Of a stretch of 64,000 bases of DNA, positions 21,685 through 33,400 are shown piece by piece. Numbering within the stretch: position 1 is the stretch's first letter; each line of letters begins with the position of its first letter. The stretch lies in the NCBI RefSeq assembly GCF_029227915.1, contig NC_079889.1:3348001-3412000 (forward strand). Reading direction: 5' to 3'. A program made the translations under genes and the position numbers. Source of the stretch: Hydractinia symbiolongicarpus. Lineage: Eukaryota > Cnidaria > Hydrozoa > Anthoathecata > Hydractiniidae. The notes beneath the pieces are model-generated. The model made no database searches and was not told the DNA's origin. It worked only from the letters and a program-made list of their open reading frames with translations.

Positions 21685-22170
21685 ATGGTTACGTCATTAT
21701 TGTGGGTAGTATTTATCGTATTGACGCTCACACCTGAAGTGGTAACAAATGAAGCAACTCCTTCTGATAATAAAGCTTTGGCAGGTATCGATGACAGCAT
21801 AGCTACTGTTGCAACGCCACAAAGTGATCTGGCGGCTACGAATAATGTTGATACATCAAAAGACAGCATAGACGATTTCCACGAAAGTTCTACTTCAGAG
21901 AAATTAAAAAACTATATGAAGCTACGCGTTAAAAATGATCGAAAAAAGAAAAGAAAAGGCAATGATAAGGATAAGGACACTACGGACGAAGAGCAGGAAT
22001 ATCCAATGGATGATCAAGATACTCAAGGAAAAACCGATGATATGGATGATATTACTGATGATTTGAAAAAGAAAAGAAAAGCAAGAAAGAAGAAACAGAG
22101 GAAGGAGAGGAAAGAAAAGAACAAGAAGCTTGGATCAAAGGTTCATGAAAACTTGTTGGACAAGTCATAA
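21685..22170 (+). CDS. Secreted lysine-rich, low-complexity protein, 161 residues
   Basis: The ATG at 21685 was chosen because a polypyrimidine tract and AG (CTCTCTTTTTTAG, ending near 21664) immediately precede the exon, and because this methionine begins a clear signal peptide (MVTSLLWVVFIVLTLTPEVV). The mature part has a Ser/Thr/Asp/Ala-rich segment (about residues 22-68), a basic patch (KNDRKKKRKG), an acidic segment (TTDEEQEYPMDD...DDMDDITDD) and a strongly basic tail (KKKRKARKKKQRKERKEK). It has no cysteines and no recognised domain. The alternating acidic and basic blocks recall matrix or mineral-associated proteins, or a precursor cut at basic sites; this is inference only. AATAAA occurs near 22517. 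An untranslated first exon is likely upstream. Confidence 0.6.
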   Translation: MVTSLLWVVFIVLTLTPEVVTNEATPSDNKALAGIDDSIATVATPQSDLAATNNVDTSKDSIDDFHESSTSEKLKNYMKLRVKNDRKKKRKGNDKDKDTTDEEQEYPMDDQDTQGKTDDMDDITDDLKKKRKARKKKQRKERKEKNKKLGSKVHENLLDKS

Positions 22171-24579
22171 AAATGACAAATTGCCTTAAATACTAAAATG
22201 GTCGGAATTTTAAAGCCCCCTTTCAATTTTTTTGTAATAACTTTTGCCTCATAACCGTTTTGAGGAAAGAAATTTGGTGACATTTCATCAGTCAGCTCCA
22301 AATTAGACAAAAGATTTTGTTATGACGCCAAGTCTGTTATGGTGACGTAGCGGTTAACAGGTGGTCAGATAAAAGCCGACAAAAAAAGAATTTCTTTTCA
22401 TCAAATAATTTTTGCTAAATCATATTTTATTATTCTTTTTATGTTACTATCAAGTCATTTTACAAATCTAAACCGCTTGCAACCATTCTTCCTATCCCGA
22501 GTTCAGAAAGTTCAGAATAAATTAAAATATTGTCTTTGTTTTGATAGAACGACACTACCAAGCTAGCATTGTTATGCTTTAACAGTTTACAACGTTTACC
22601 AGACGTTGTAAACTGTTAAGGTTTTGTTTGTTCCACTCGGCATACTTCATTGATCCAAGTCTCTAGTTACATTGCACTTTGTTTACGTTGTGTTCGCTGT
22701 TTTTTAAATAGAGATTTACGTAGGAAGGTTATTTTCTCATCTGCGTCAAGAGGTTATTTAGCGAGTCCAAAGGTTAACGTATGGTCATTCCATACTCGTA
22801 TTAAATGCATTTCTACCTTTCTCGATCAAACGCAGAGCTCTATTGTTAGGTGACAGAGAATTGTTTTTTAAAATATATCATGTCTCGTAATTGCCTGAGC
22901 CTTTTATAGAACTTTAGTGTATGATCTACAACTTGATTTTTATTCTTGCCTCTGGATTTACACAAAAGTACCCAAAATGACATCTTGTGTGCAAAATAAA
23001 TAGCCCTGTTATATCCTTTTCTCATATTAGAGCACTAGTGTGCCTGTTACTTGAAAGTACTTCATTTCCTATAGTGGTTCTATAAGAAAAAAATAGATTA
23101 GGTCTTACGATTCGAAATATTACGTAGCAAGGGGGTGGGGGGTGGGTGGTACTAGTTTTGTTGCGATGCGAGGGGGCAAAGATAACGAACTTGGGTCTTA
23201 GTTAATTATTGGATACTCCCATATTACATTTTTTCGGCCACATTCTACAAAAATATGGCAAAAAACAAATATACAAAACTCACTAAGAAAATTTTGTATG
23301 AGCAGTAAAGCAGTGAGAAAAATAAAAATATGATCGTCGACAAAATAGCATGAAATGCATAACGCCAGAGTGTCGAAACGCTTTTGCGTGCCATTAGGTG
23401 GTGCATGTTGTCCTTATTCTGTGATTAATCTTATACATGCAGAGTGGCCGTTGGCGTGCCGAGCGTGGGAAGTACCCTACCAAGGAGCCTACCACCACAA
23501 CTTACCTTGTTATGGGTTGTGAGTCATAAAACTTGGCATGAATGATGCCAGCCTAATACAATTCATACATGTAACAATGTGCTGTGCTGATTATTAAGCA
23601 GTGCTTTTTGTTGCTCCAAAATTAAATTCTGTTCGGTAAAGTTTTAGATACGTGTTCTGCGAATTACACCAACCCCTGACCTAACATGTAAAGGCCATGT
23701 GGCCGTGTAAATATTCAGTCTTCAAATTTCGTTCATAAATTACAGTTCTCTTTTAAACGCTAATTATCTTTATCCCCCATATGATCCTTTAAAAACACAT
23801 ATTTGCAAAAAGCTGTAACAAAGTTGTATTTTTTATCGGGAAAGATTTTTTTCTCAATGGATTGTTAAAAACGCTGTAAATTTGATGTCTTATACTGAAT
23901 TTGTAAAAGCAAAGTAATAGAAAAGGATTTAAATTTGAAGGACAGACCTTCGAAGTTCTCACATGGCTTGGTGAATTAAGAATGTACAAAATTCTGTTGA
24001 CGTCAGCATCCTGTCTTCTTTCATGTTGCGGAGTGCGAAAAGATTTTTCTAAAAGTTGTTTTCTTAACCTGACCTTGGGCTAAAATTGAAATTTTAGCAA
24101 TCCACGGACAGCCCAGTGCTTGATTCTGACAGTCAACATTTGACAAATGGCCAAAGAATGTTTGAAACAAATAACTCACGGGATTGTAGATCCCTAAAGA
24201 CTGGCAAAAATAATAAAAATAACACAGAATACATTCTTATATATATTCTAACATTTTCAAAGGAACGGGGGCTATAAATTTCAACTTTAATTGGCGGCTT
24301 CACCTTTCAGTCTTGATTCACCTTTTTTTTCATCCATTCCTTAAAGCATCAGCATATTTCGATTATGTAACAGCTTAGTTATACCTTTTCCAACCGGAAT
24401 TTCAAAGCTCACAAATCAATTATATTTTTGACGTTCTTGTTCTAACAACAATAAGATCTCTTCTTTATTAGGTAATTCCAAGTGTCATTGTAGGAACTCT
24501 TTCTGGGGTCCTGTTTATTTAATAAATACAAAAATAAAGGAAATAGGATAAAAGCGGAAGGATTCATAATGCGAATAAC
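22171..24579. other. Spacer between two convergent genes
   Basis: It contains a candidate poly(A) signal near 22517, a 17-bp-stem hairpin at 22579-22619, a G-rich run near 23135 and a TGACGTCA at 23998-24005. No gene was recognised. Confidence 0.4.
22579..22619. repeat. Perfect inverted repeat, 17-bp stem, 7-nt loop
   Basis: TTAACAGTTTACAACGT (22579-22595) is exactly complementary to 22603-22619. The stem extends slightly with a G·T pair. It lies about 60 bp after the likely poly(A) signal of the upstream gene. Confidence 0.85.
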
Positions 24580-24585
24580 TTTATT
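24580..24585 (-). terminator. Poly(A) signal of the claudin-like gene
   Basis: AATAAA on the minus strand, 57 nt beyond the stop codon of the three-exon gene. Confidence 0.5.
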
Positions 24586-24641
24586 CGGAATATATGTTAA
24601 AGTTTTCTTAAGGATTATAAGAAATATTTTTTTAAAATAAA

Positions 24642-27600
24642 TTATGTTCTTCTTTTTCTGTCAATGTCGATAATTGTAAACACAAGTGCTGCAAACATGC
24701 ACAACGTTGCGCCCCAGCCAAGGGCGTAACTCCATTTTAGGGTGTAATAATTATTATCATACTGAGTTGCATAGATAGCCAATCCAGTAATAGTGAACAG
24801 TACTAAAATAAAATGAAATATAATAGCTACGGAGTCGATTAATAAGGCCTAGTTTACACGAAACAGTCCATGGAGCGAAAAAAATTAAATTTTATCTAAA
24901 TTGTTTATACAATCTGTAAAAAACTAAGATTTATATAAACGCCTGGTATGTTTTCATTCTTCATTTACTTTTCATCTAGGTAAACAGATAATAAATAGCG
25001 GAAATTTTTAACATATGGATAAATAAAAAAAAGCATGCCACAACGTCTATAGCGTTATGTTTTTTTTTCGTTTTTTTCTCAAACACCATGAAAACAAAAA
25101 TTAAATTAACAATGGCACGATCCTACGATTCCGAAATACTTTAAAGAAATCTTTTAAAATTTGGTATAAAAAATTCCGAGTGCGCACAGTTTTATTAAAA
25201 TTACAGAAAAAGAGATTGTTTTTCGCTTGCATCTTGTCTGGAATAATTTTAATGCTGCATTTACAGAAAAATTGTAAACGAGTCGATGATAAGGTAACGC
25301 AATATAGAAGCTTGAAAATGTACGCGATGCGGAATTAAAGTTTGTAAAGGAAAAGCAAATTCGTAAAAAATGAGAAATTAAATGCTCAAGATCCATAGAT
25401 TGTTCAATTTATCCTGTCTATTAAAAAAATAGAGGGCTAATCCCGATTTAACTGTAGATTAAAGAACATTCCATACTAAAAGTTCTCTAACTGTGTTATT
25501 GCCGGCCTATTTGCCTCAAAAAATATGCATTATTGTCCTTGTCCCCAGGGTCTCTTGGCTCATGATCCGTTGTACGGAACGGTTAAATTCATAAAGGGGA
25601 ATCTCTGAGGAAACGAATTAACGGAAAGGCAGTCATTGCCCCATTTTTTAAATAACCTCTCAGATAAAGATATCGTTACACTCCGTTGTAAGTTTAATAT
25701 CAGAACACCAAATATGGAATCAAGGGTCCAAAGTCATAGGCTTAAACATCAAAACAAACCCCACGTGCGCGCGGGAAAATCATATCATCAAGGAAATTGA
25801 GTTAGTACATATTTGAAGCTAGTCCATTTTTTGAAATATTAAAAATTATATATAAAACGTTTATTTACTTTGTGCTGGGTGCTTGTTCTCGGCTAAACTA
25901 TTTGTTGTAGATAGTTTGTGGAAGAATTAGTTATGGAAACAGAAAAAACAGGTGAGAAAAACTGTATTTTCTTTATGAAAGTTGTCTCGCCAAATGTTTT
26001 ACCTTTTTTTCAATGAGTGTTTTCTTGTTTGTAGAAGAATCAAGTTCGAACGTTATCGGGGAGAAGCTTTTATACAAAGCCATTATAAGGGAAACTAGGG
26101 AAGAATTAGGTAAGGTCTCTAAAATGTAATTTTTTACTTCATAGACACTGTCACAAAATGTTTTAGTCTTTTAAAAATATTTTTCACAAGGTTGCTTGAA
26201 GCAAAATATAAACAAAGCAAAGTACTCAATAATCGGTAAGTGAGTAAGATGAGTAAAGTATCCTCAATGTTAAAAAGTAATCGCCAAACTGTTTCCAATA
26301 TACAGTATTATACACTTTTTTTTAGTTGACAGTTCTTCGGAAGATGAATGCAACACAGAGCTAAATAAAATATTTTCAGATGTTGAAAAAGAAGTTTCTA
26401 GTAAGTTATGTATGCACTTCCCAACTACCTTTCGTATTTGTAATACGTCTAGAAAGTAGCGTCCTTGCGAGAAAATAAGTAAAAAATTCTGAGTTTTTAG
26501 GCAAGGCACGTTTTTATTATTTTAGAGCAAACTAAAAGATACAAGCGCAGAAGAGAAAAGAAGCTTCAAGCACTTCAAGATGAAGTTATAATTACCCATG
26601 ATGAAAGATCGGGTAAGTAAAAAATACGATAAAGATAAATGCGCTTCGTTTACGGCGGAACAAGCCGATTTATCAGTCAACTTCCGTTGCTGATGACATT
26701 TATCTGTTATTTCTAGTTATTTCTAGGGACCTTACACTATTTTTAATTTTTTTAAATGTTTTTTAGATCATCATCATTTTGTTGCTTAACTGGAAATAAA
26801 TCAAAATAAAATAAAGTGATCTACCAACTATCTAGTTGAACTTTTTAAAACACAAGATAACACCTTTGTTGTTTTTATATCTAAACCTATGGGAGTGCGG
26901 TGAAAAGAGAGATTCGTCTTATTATTATAAGAAGAAAAAATTAACTTTATTGTAAAATGTTCCAATTCCTTTTTTTTCTGTTTTTCTTACTACGCGCTAC
27001 GCACGCATTTGTTTAAGGCCCCTAAAGCGCATCTGGCCAAGCCCACGGTGCGTGCGTCCAAAAAAAAAATTAAAAAAAAATGGGGCAATGACTGCCTTTC
27101 CGTTAATTCAGATAGAAACTGTTTCCATAAAAGCGTTTGTAATAGCATATTCGCATTTGCATTTTATAATATTTTTTTCTTCATCTCAACTTACGTATGA
27201 ATAGCTGAATTCCAGCTAGTACTTTTTCTAACACTGATCCGTCTTTAAAGAACAGAATGAGTGCGATGACGAAGCTGACAATGTGTAGGAAACAAGCCAT
27301 GAACAGGAAGATTACAATCGCCAAGAATTGAGCTAAGATAAAAAAATGACTAAAATTTGTAAATATCGGCATTATGAAAAAAATTCCAGATATATTTTCT
27401 TTTTTTTTCTGGTTAGTTCTTACAATTTTATCTGCAATTTGAGGAAAATTTATATGTATATCTGTCTATACAGCTAAGAAATACCCAAAATCAAAACCAT
27501 ACATCTACCAACATATTCTTTTAGTTATTTTATTACCTGCTAAACGCATGAATAGCATTGCTCTAAATTTACTTGTTTGCTGAGCAGTTTGTCTCAAGCT

Positions 27601-28240
27601 TTAAGTTGGTTTAAAATATTAGTACGCAGAAAAGTGTAGAGGTGTCAAGTCTAAAACTTACATGCCAGTGTTAGGGTGCGAGTGTGTTGATATAATATCT
27701 TGATATAAATATCATGAACTGTGTTTGCCGCATTTTACTGAGTTTGTTCATCTACCAGCGTTTTCATCGGACCTTTCTTTTATTTGTTAAGCATATATTT
27801 ATTGCGCACATTCCACCTTTCCATTGCTGTTCCTATTTTACGCTCCCTTACATTTTATTGACTTTAATATTTAATTATATTTTTTCACATACGATTTCAC
27901 AGGAGGAGGATTTATAACATTATGTTCTTATTGAAGTTATTAATATCCTATTTTTAATCTATAAATGCTTTGTCTAAATAGGTAAATTTTACAAATCAAA
28001 GAAAAATAGCAAACAAACACACATACTTTCCGAGTGGCCAAAGGTAGTGTCTACCCCTCTGCACCAGACATCTTTGTTCTCATCATGTTTATGGTGGGTG
28101 CATTTGGTCCATAATCCCTCATAAATGTTGATTTTTTTACTTTCACGTCCAGCCCAATGATTTGTGGCAACTCCAATAATTAGAAGTATAATCCCAAGAT
28201 TTGCATTTAGGAATGCGGTAAGTCTTATGCGAATTCCCAT
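24642..28240 (-). CDS. Claudin/PMP22-type four-transmembrane protein, three coding exons
   Basis: Exons on the minus strand: 28240-28027, 27332-27195 and 24802-24642. Both introns are GT-AG and phase 1, and the joined frame gives 170 residues, the usual size of PMP22/EMP/claudin proteins. Exon 1 holds TM1 (about residues 10-27) and the family signature in the first extracellular loop: W29, then G42-L43-W44, C47 and C60. Exon 2 holds TM2 and the start of TM3. Exon 3 completes TM3, a short second loop and TM4, ending in a basic tail (IDIDRKRRT). Known: this superfamily makes cell-cell junction and membrane proteins. An acceptor at 28252-28253 (minus-strand AG) 11 nt before the ATG implies an untranslated upstream exon. 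Intron 2 (2.4 kb) contains an opposite-strand gene. The subfamily (claudin, EMP or other) cannot be set. Confidence 0.85.
25933..26789 (+). CDS. Unidentified five-exon small protein, nested in the claudin-like gene
   Basis: Exons: 25933-25951, 26035-26109, 26326-26400, 26526-26612 and 26767-26789. All four introns have GT-AG ends with good donors (GTGAGA, GTAAGG, GTAAGT, GTAAGT) and pyrimidine-rich acceptors. All four are phase 1, so the internal exons (75, 75 and 87 nt) are symmetric and could be skipped without shifting the frame. The joined frame has 92 codons and ends at TAA, with AATAAA directly after it (near 26793). An in-frame stop lies upstream of the ATG. The protein starts METEKT, has an acidic serine-rich part (DSSSEDE), a basic stretch (KRYKRRREKKLQ) and ends HHHFVA. 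No signal peptide or membrane segment. No family is recognised; nuclear location is conceivable from the basic stretch. Confidence 0.6.
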
Positions 28241-28251
28241 TGTGTTGTGCT

Positions 28252-29206
28252 CTGTTAAGAATAAGAAATAGGCAGGAATTAGAAGGTGTGGCAACATAGA
28301 TTTCTTTTTAGTTCATGTCACCCTACCTCGCCAATGTCAAGCCTAAAATGTATATAGATACAGTCTCCCGTTTGATGGAAATAAGAATACGGCAACGGCG
28401 TAATTTATGCTACTTTTTGAAAGAACAGCTTGATACGAAAGGAAGGCTGGTAAAGACTGGAAAGTGAGAATAACATTGGAACGAAAACACGGCTTGACTT
28501 TTACTTTACTTTAAAAAAACGAGGATGAATAATATCTGTCAAGTATTCAATTGATGAGATAAAATAGAAAAAAAAAATCTCGAGAGATAAAAAACAAAAA
28601 GTTCAGGTTAAACATGATAACAATAAGAATATTGGCTTGTTCCTATAACATGTACTGTACGTAGTGTGGGGGGTTCGTGTGCAGCTTGCAATTCTGGTGA
28701 ATGCCAGGCTGTATTTTAGCCATCCGCAAAGTAGCTCCACTTAAATTTAAAATAGCAGATGTTTTTAAATAACAAAACCTTAAACAGCAAAATTGGTTGC
28801 ATTAACTTTTCATTCTTTGCTTTAACTACAATATTATCCATATAACTAATGTAATAATGAATGGATATTTTAGAAAAATATCTCCATTTGATTACTGTCA
28901 ACCACAAATGATATACGCAATTTTACACACATCCATTTCTGCCTCGGGATATTACCAAGTTTCTATTACTATCAGCGAAATTGAATTTAACTTTGATATT
29001 GTACAAGTCACGTTAATAATGCATTATAATATGAAATTAGCATTCTACTTTCCTAAATAAGAATTTGAACGTTCATACTTCCCTGAATCAGTAATAATAC
29101 TTCAATGCAATGTTCTGATTATTAATACACTGTATATAAAACATTGTTTCGCTTCAGGCGAGGTTTAATTCCGCTATTTGCTTTTAGTTGGTCATATAAT
29201 ATGAGA
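28252..29206. other. Upstream region of the claudin-like gene
   Basis: Presumed leader intron and promoter side of the minus-strand gene. It contains a degenerate SINE-like copy (28655-28750). No further exon could be placed. Confidence 0.35.
28655..28750 (+). mobile_element. Degenerate SINE-like copy lacking the B-box
   Basis: GTAGTGTGGGGGGTTCGTGT, then TTGCAATTCTGGTGAATGCC, AGGCTGTATTTTAGC and CAAAGTAGCTCC align with the element at 16038-16145. About 20 nt containing the B-box is missing. Confidence 0.45.
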
Positions 29207-29305
29207 CTAGTCGTTAGCCCGTGAAAAATCCTCGGATTTTCACCCGTCGTACACATTTCCTGCATCGTTATTTCTTGCTTTTTTGGTTGCCTGTTTAGCA
29301 TGCAG
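29207..29305 (-). mobile_element. Helitron-like element, 3' part
   Basis: On the minus strand a hairpin-like CCGAGGATTTTTCACGGG is followed by CTAACGACTAG at 29210-29207. The upstream portion (ACGATGCAGGAAATGTGTA, GTACGACGGG) matches the internal variant at 20756-20980. The 5' end was not resolved. Confidence 0.5.
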
Positions 29306-29797
29306 CAATTAAGGTGCTCCGTCCTGAGTCCGTAGTTAAGCTGTGGCCATTTTAACATCATTAAAATCTCAATCTGGGGAAAATATTTTTGTAAGAATGT
29401 TACTTAACCATTGTTTATTGCGATGATCTAACTGTATCTGTATCTGTTAAAGCAGAAGGAAGACATTATTATTCAGTGCTTTTTTTATTTTTTTGTGTAA
29501 ATAAAGATAGGAATGCAAGTCCTATAGGTTCATTTATTAGTCTTCTCTGGACAACGGGTTTTATTGCCGACAAAATTGGTAGCCAATGATCAATTTGACT
29601 TAAATTAAGAGCAAGTGGAAAGCCGATGCCACAAGTTATGGCTGCCCTCTATTAAGAGAGTCGTTCATATACCGCAGCTTTGCTATTTCAATCAGTTTTG
29701 GCGGTATTCCAGAGGTGTCAGATTTTTTTTGGAGTGTCCATTAATTAGAGAGTGGACTGAACAATAATTTTGTGTTATTTTTGTTATTTTATTTCCT

Positions 29798-29905
29798 ATC
29801 AGGCAGGCAAGGATACACGAAATATCGAATCGGAAAAATATGTACGACATGCGAAAATCTTAAGAGTGGCGGACCCGTGAATTCTTCCATAGGCTAACAA
29901 CTTAT
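29798..29905 (+). mobile_element. Helitron-like element, degenerate 3' part
   Basis: CAGGCAAGGATACACGAAAT, then AATATGTACGAC and GGACCCGTGAATTCTTCC, CATAGGCTAACAACTTAT resemble 20600-20703. The CTAG end has mutated to CTTA. Confidence 0.4.
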
Positions 29906-30027
29906 ATAAATCAAAATGTGTTTGTCCGATATAAAACGTGGTCGCCTTGTTTGTGCATGAACATGAGATGAAGTAGAAACAAATATTTTTAAAAAAGAAC
30001 TTTAGCAACATGTGAAATCTTAAAGAT

Positions 30028-30418
30028 AGAGAGAACGGTGTGCACCTTTACTCGATTACAAGTGATTCGTGAGTTAACAAGTGTGCGTTAATAACAGAGT
30101 TTTACACATGTGGTATAAAGCCTCGATTACCCGAAAGGAAATTTAAGATTGATTTCTATTATTATAACTTTTCAGACGTATAAGTATACGTTTAAGACAA
30201 CAACCGAATGTCCACAAATATCCTGTTGGAAAAAGGCTACCAATAATTTGAAAATCGGCTTGCAAAGCTAAAACACTTCAAATGTAACTTTTCTACTTTT
30301 AACAGGCATCCTAAAAAGAAGTGGCAAGGAGTGTGAGATATTGAAAATCGTTTACTCAGGTAGATTTTTAGTTTTAGAAAAACACTAATTAAAGATTATT
30401 GTGCACGCCGTTCTCTCT
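30028..30418. repeat. Inverted repeat pair, 18 bp arms, about 390 bp apart
   Basis: AGAGAGAACGGTGTGCAC at 30028-30045 and its near-exact reverse complement at 30401-30418 (one mismatch). This could bound a small MITE. A short candidate exon (30306-30359, with good acceptor and donor) lies inside, but without partners. Confidence 0.45.
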
Positions 30419-33400
30419 GCACTTAAGGCTTCCGTAACCGCGATGTGTTTTGAAACAACAACATAAAATAAAAGGAAGTTCTTTCTCATCCACAAATAAG
30501 TATTCAAAACACAACTTTCGCAACGCAACAAGTTCTATTTGCGCGTTCATTGCATAGTGCTATTGTTGTGAGTTAAGGGGAGAACATGACTTAGGCATGA
30601 TAAGGCAAGAAAAAATTTCCTCCGCCTAAGTTTGAGCCTACCTTTTAGGCTTTTCCTCTAATTACCGCCCTCTGTCTTTAAGTTTAGAATTAGTTATATA
30701 AGCGATCCTTAGGCGGTAAGTAGAGGGAAATTCTTATTACATTTGTAAATTAGCGCCCGGGATGTTACAGCAACCATTTTTTTTTCATATTATTAAAGCG
30801 CCCAGGCCACGATTTTACATAATGTGTATTGTTTTTCGCCTTTCATAATTTGTATCGATTCTTAAAAAATATTTATAAGCGCCCCCTCTTTTAAGCTCAA
30901 AAACACCTGAATTTCAAAAAATAGTGAGCGCCCGGGCGGTTAATAGAATTTCCTTCTGTATTTACGCATTATTAGTAGACGCCACACGAAATGGTTTGTT
31001 AACGTACATGTATTTATTTATTTTATTATTTATTGTTAATTTATTTTCCAGTTTTTTTCTGACATCCCTGAGTTCGCTGTGTCCAGGCGAGTTTATGTTG
31101 AAAGAAAAACCACAACAATGTTTATAAAGTAAGCATGTAACAGCTGACAAGCTTTGAACTAATTCGAACAGTATATAAAAAAAATAAAAAAGTATTCCAC
31201 AGAGATTTAGTTTAGAGTTTAGTTGACTGATTGAGAGAGAACAAATATCGTACTAAGAAAGAAAGAAAACATAGCAAGAAAATAAAATAAAAACAATTTC
31301 TTTCAAATTGTAAGTGCGTGTAATCAAATTTAAATCAACAGTTTATTCCACCTTCACGTACTTTATAGATAGTGGTTCACATCACCAGCTGAAAGTTTTT
31401 TAACGGCTTGTTTACATTTAACTGCATTTTCCGCTACAGTACAAAAAGGTCACAAGCTTTTTTTGTGTGTGCATGCTCACTTGGATAAAACTCTACTTTC
31501 GTCAAAGTGAGCACGCACAAACAAAATAACTTGTAGGTTTTTTGCGATATAGAGGACAATGCAGTCAAATGATAACGAGTCTTTTTTTTATAAATATCTA
31601 TTTTTTATAAATAACAGATTTTTCTTTCTCGTGATTTTTTTTTAAAACAGGCTCGTTAGCATGCTGTCGAACAATTACGTAGTTAAGTTGATAAAAAATG
31701 TTTCCTAGCATAAGCACGAAGCACTGTTCGTTCCTGCTCTGTACATCCCAATTTGAATCACGAATTAAATCATTTAAAGTACGTTTAACAAACTCCGAAT
31801 CGTTTGTTTCCTGGAGTGTCATTTCGGGCGCTCTTTTGCACGCAATTAACTTCGTTTTTTTAAAAAAAAAGTGCGAATATTATTAGACACGAGTCGTCAT
31901 CCCTCAATAATCTACCACTTCGTCTGTCATTTTAATCTAAGTATATAATGCAAGTATATAAGTAATTCTTAAGCAGATTTTTTCATAGCCAAAAATAATA
32001 AACATGCGCTTTATACCTTTTGTTCTAAACTTGCACAGATTGTATATTATTCCTAAGTGCAGCTGAATATTGACTGGCGCTGTGTATTCTTTCTAATTTA
32101 AAAGCAATTAACTCTTGTTAAGTTCCTAACTGACCAAAAAAAGTCAATGTTTGGCTTTTTGAAGCTTATTCACCCCTTCTCTTTCTTATCCCAGACCTGA
32201 CAAATATCTGCATTAATTATTGTCATATTTGGTTTCATAATTCCGTTACTTCTTCAAATGTACGTATTCTTATTTTGATATCTCCTTAAGATTTCCTCTT
32301 CCTCCTTTAAGCCATATATTCTGATCAAACAGCTTCTATTAAAAAAGTGTAGTTAAAGAGAAAACCAATTAATTTTCAGCTAGAAATGAGAAGCGTATGT
32401 GTTTATAGAACTACAAAATTACTTATGACGTTGCGTTAATGCACTTAGCATTACTTAGAAGGGGAGCTGGATACAATATTAACACAAGACTTACCTAACG
32501 AAAAGCCTGTCTTTCTTCTAATTCCAGCTTGTTATGCATAGCTTGTTTTTTTGTTTTGGCTTTACATTCAAAAGTATGGATTCTTCTGTTACCAAAGTTA
32601 TTTCAATCCTAAGTGCAGAGAAATAAAAATAAATTTCTCAACAAGTTAGTGGGTTTTAAAATAACACGAAAACCATTTGAACTGATAGATGTTGTTTTTC
32701 TTCAAAATGTCCTACTTAAAGCTCTCCGTTGTCAGTATATGTTTGTGTTAGACTCACCTTAAAATGTTTAATTATATTTTTTTTGTCCTGGATGGAGGGA
32801 TGAAAAAATTAAGCAATGATTTATGGGCTAAAGTGTTTCGTAGTCAAAGACAATCACGATTCTTATTTGCCAAAAAGCATACACAAATTTTGCTTTCAAG
32901 GAAAATAACAACTTCCTGTTGCTTTAAAGACACATTTTAATATGTACCCTACTCTTCTCTATTTATTCCAGAGCTAGAGATGATTGATTTTCAGTTCCTC
33001 GCTTGCAAAGAAGTAGAATAAAGGAATTAGCTACATTTTACATTTACAACTTGGCACAGATCTTAACATGGTATGCACAGAAAAACTTGATTGTATTTAT
33101 TTATTTATTTCAAATATTTATTATCCACATATTACTACTTCAGCATTATTGTCTTACAAGGGGGTCCTGTGTATAAATCAAGTGTCGAGAAATAAACGAA
33201 TCAAAAATAAGAAAACATTTGAACAATGTATCATAGTGTGAGGATTTGCTACATGTCCAACCAAGATTATCAAAACCTACAAGAGCGGCACATACTGACG
33301 TCAGTTTGCGTTGCCCAACACATATTCAATACCCTTTTTCTACGAATTTTACTTTACAGCGATGTTTTAGAACCAGATTTCCATTGAATAAAATAAGTCC

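Noticed and set aside
27714-27917. Hydrophobic 67-codon frame inside the claudin-like gene's first intron
   Set aside because: T-rich chance frame without domain or splice support.
32494-32612. Minus-strand exon-like segment with good donor and acceptor
   Set aside because: All frames reach a stop before the donor or lack a start; at best an untranslated exon of unknown gene.
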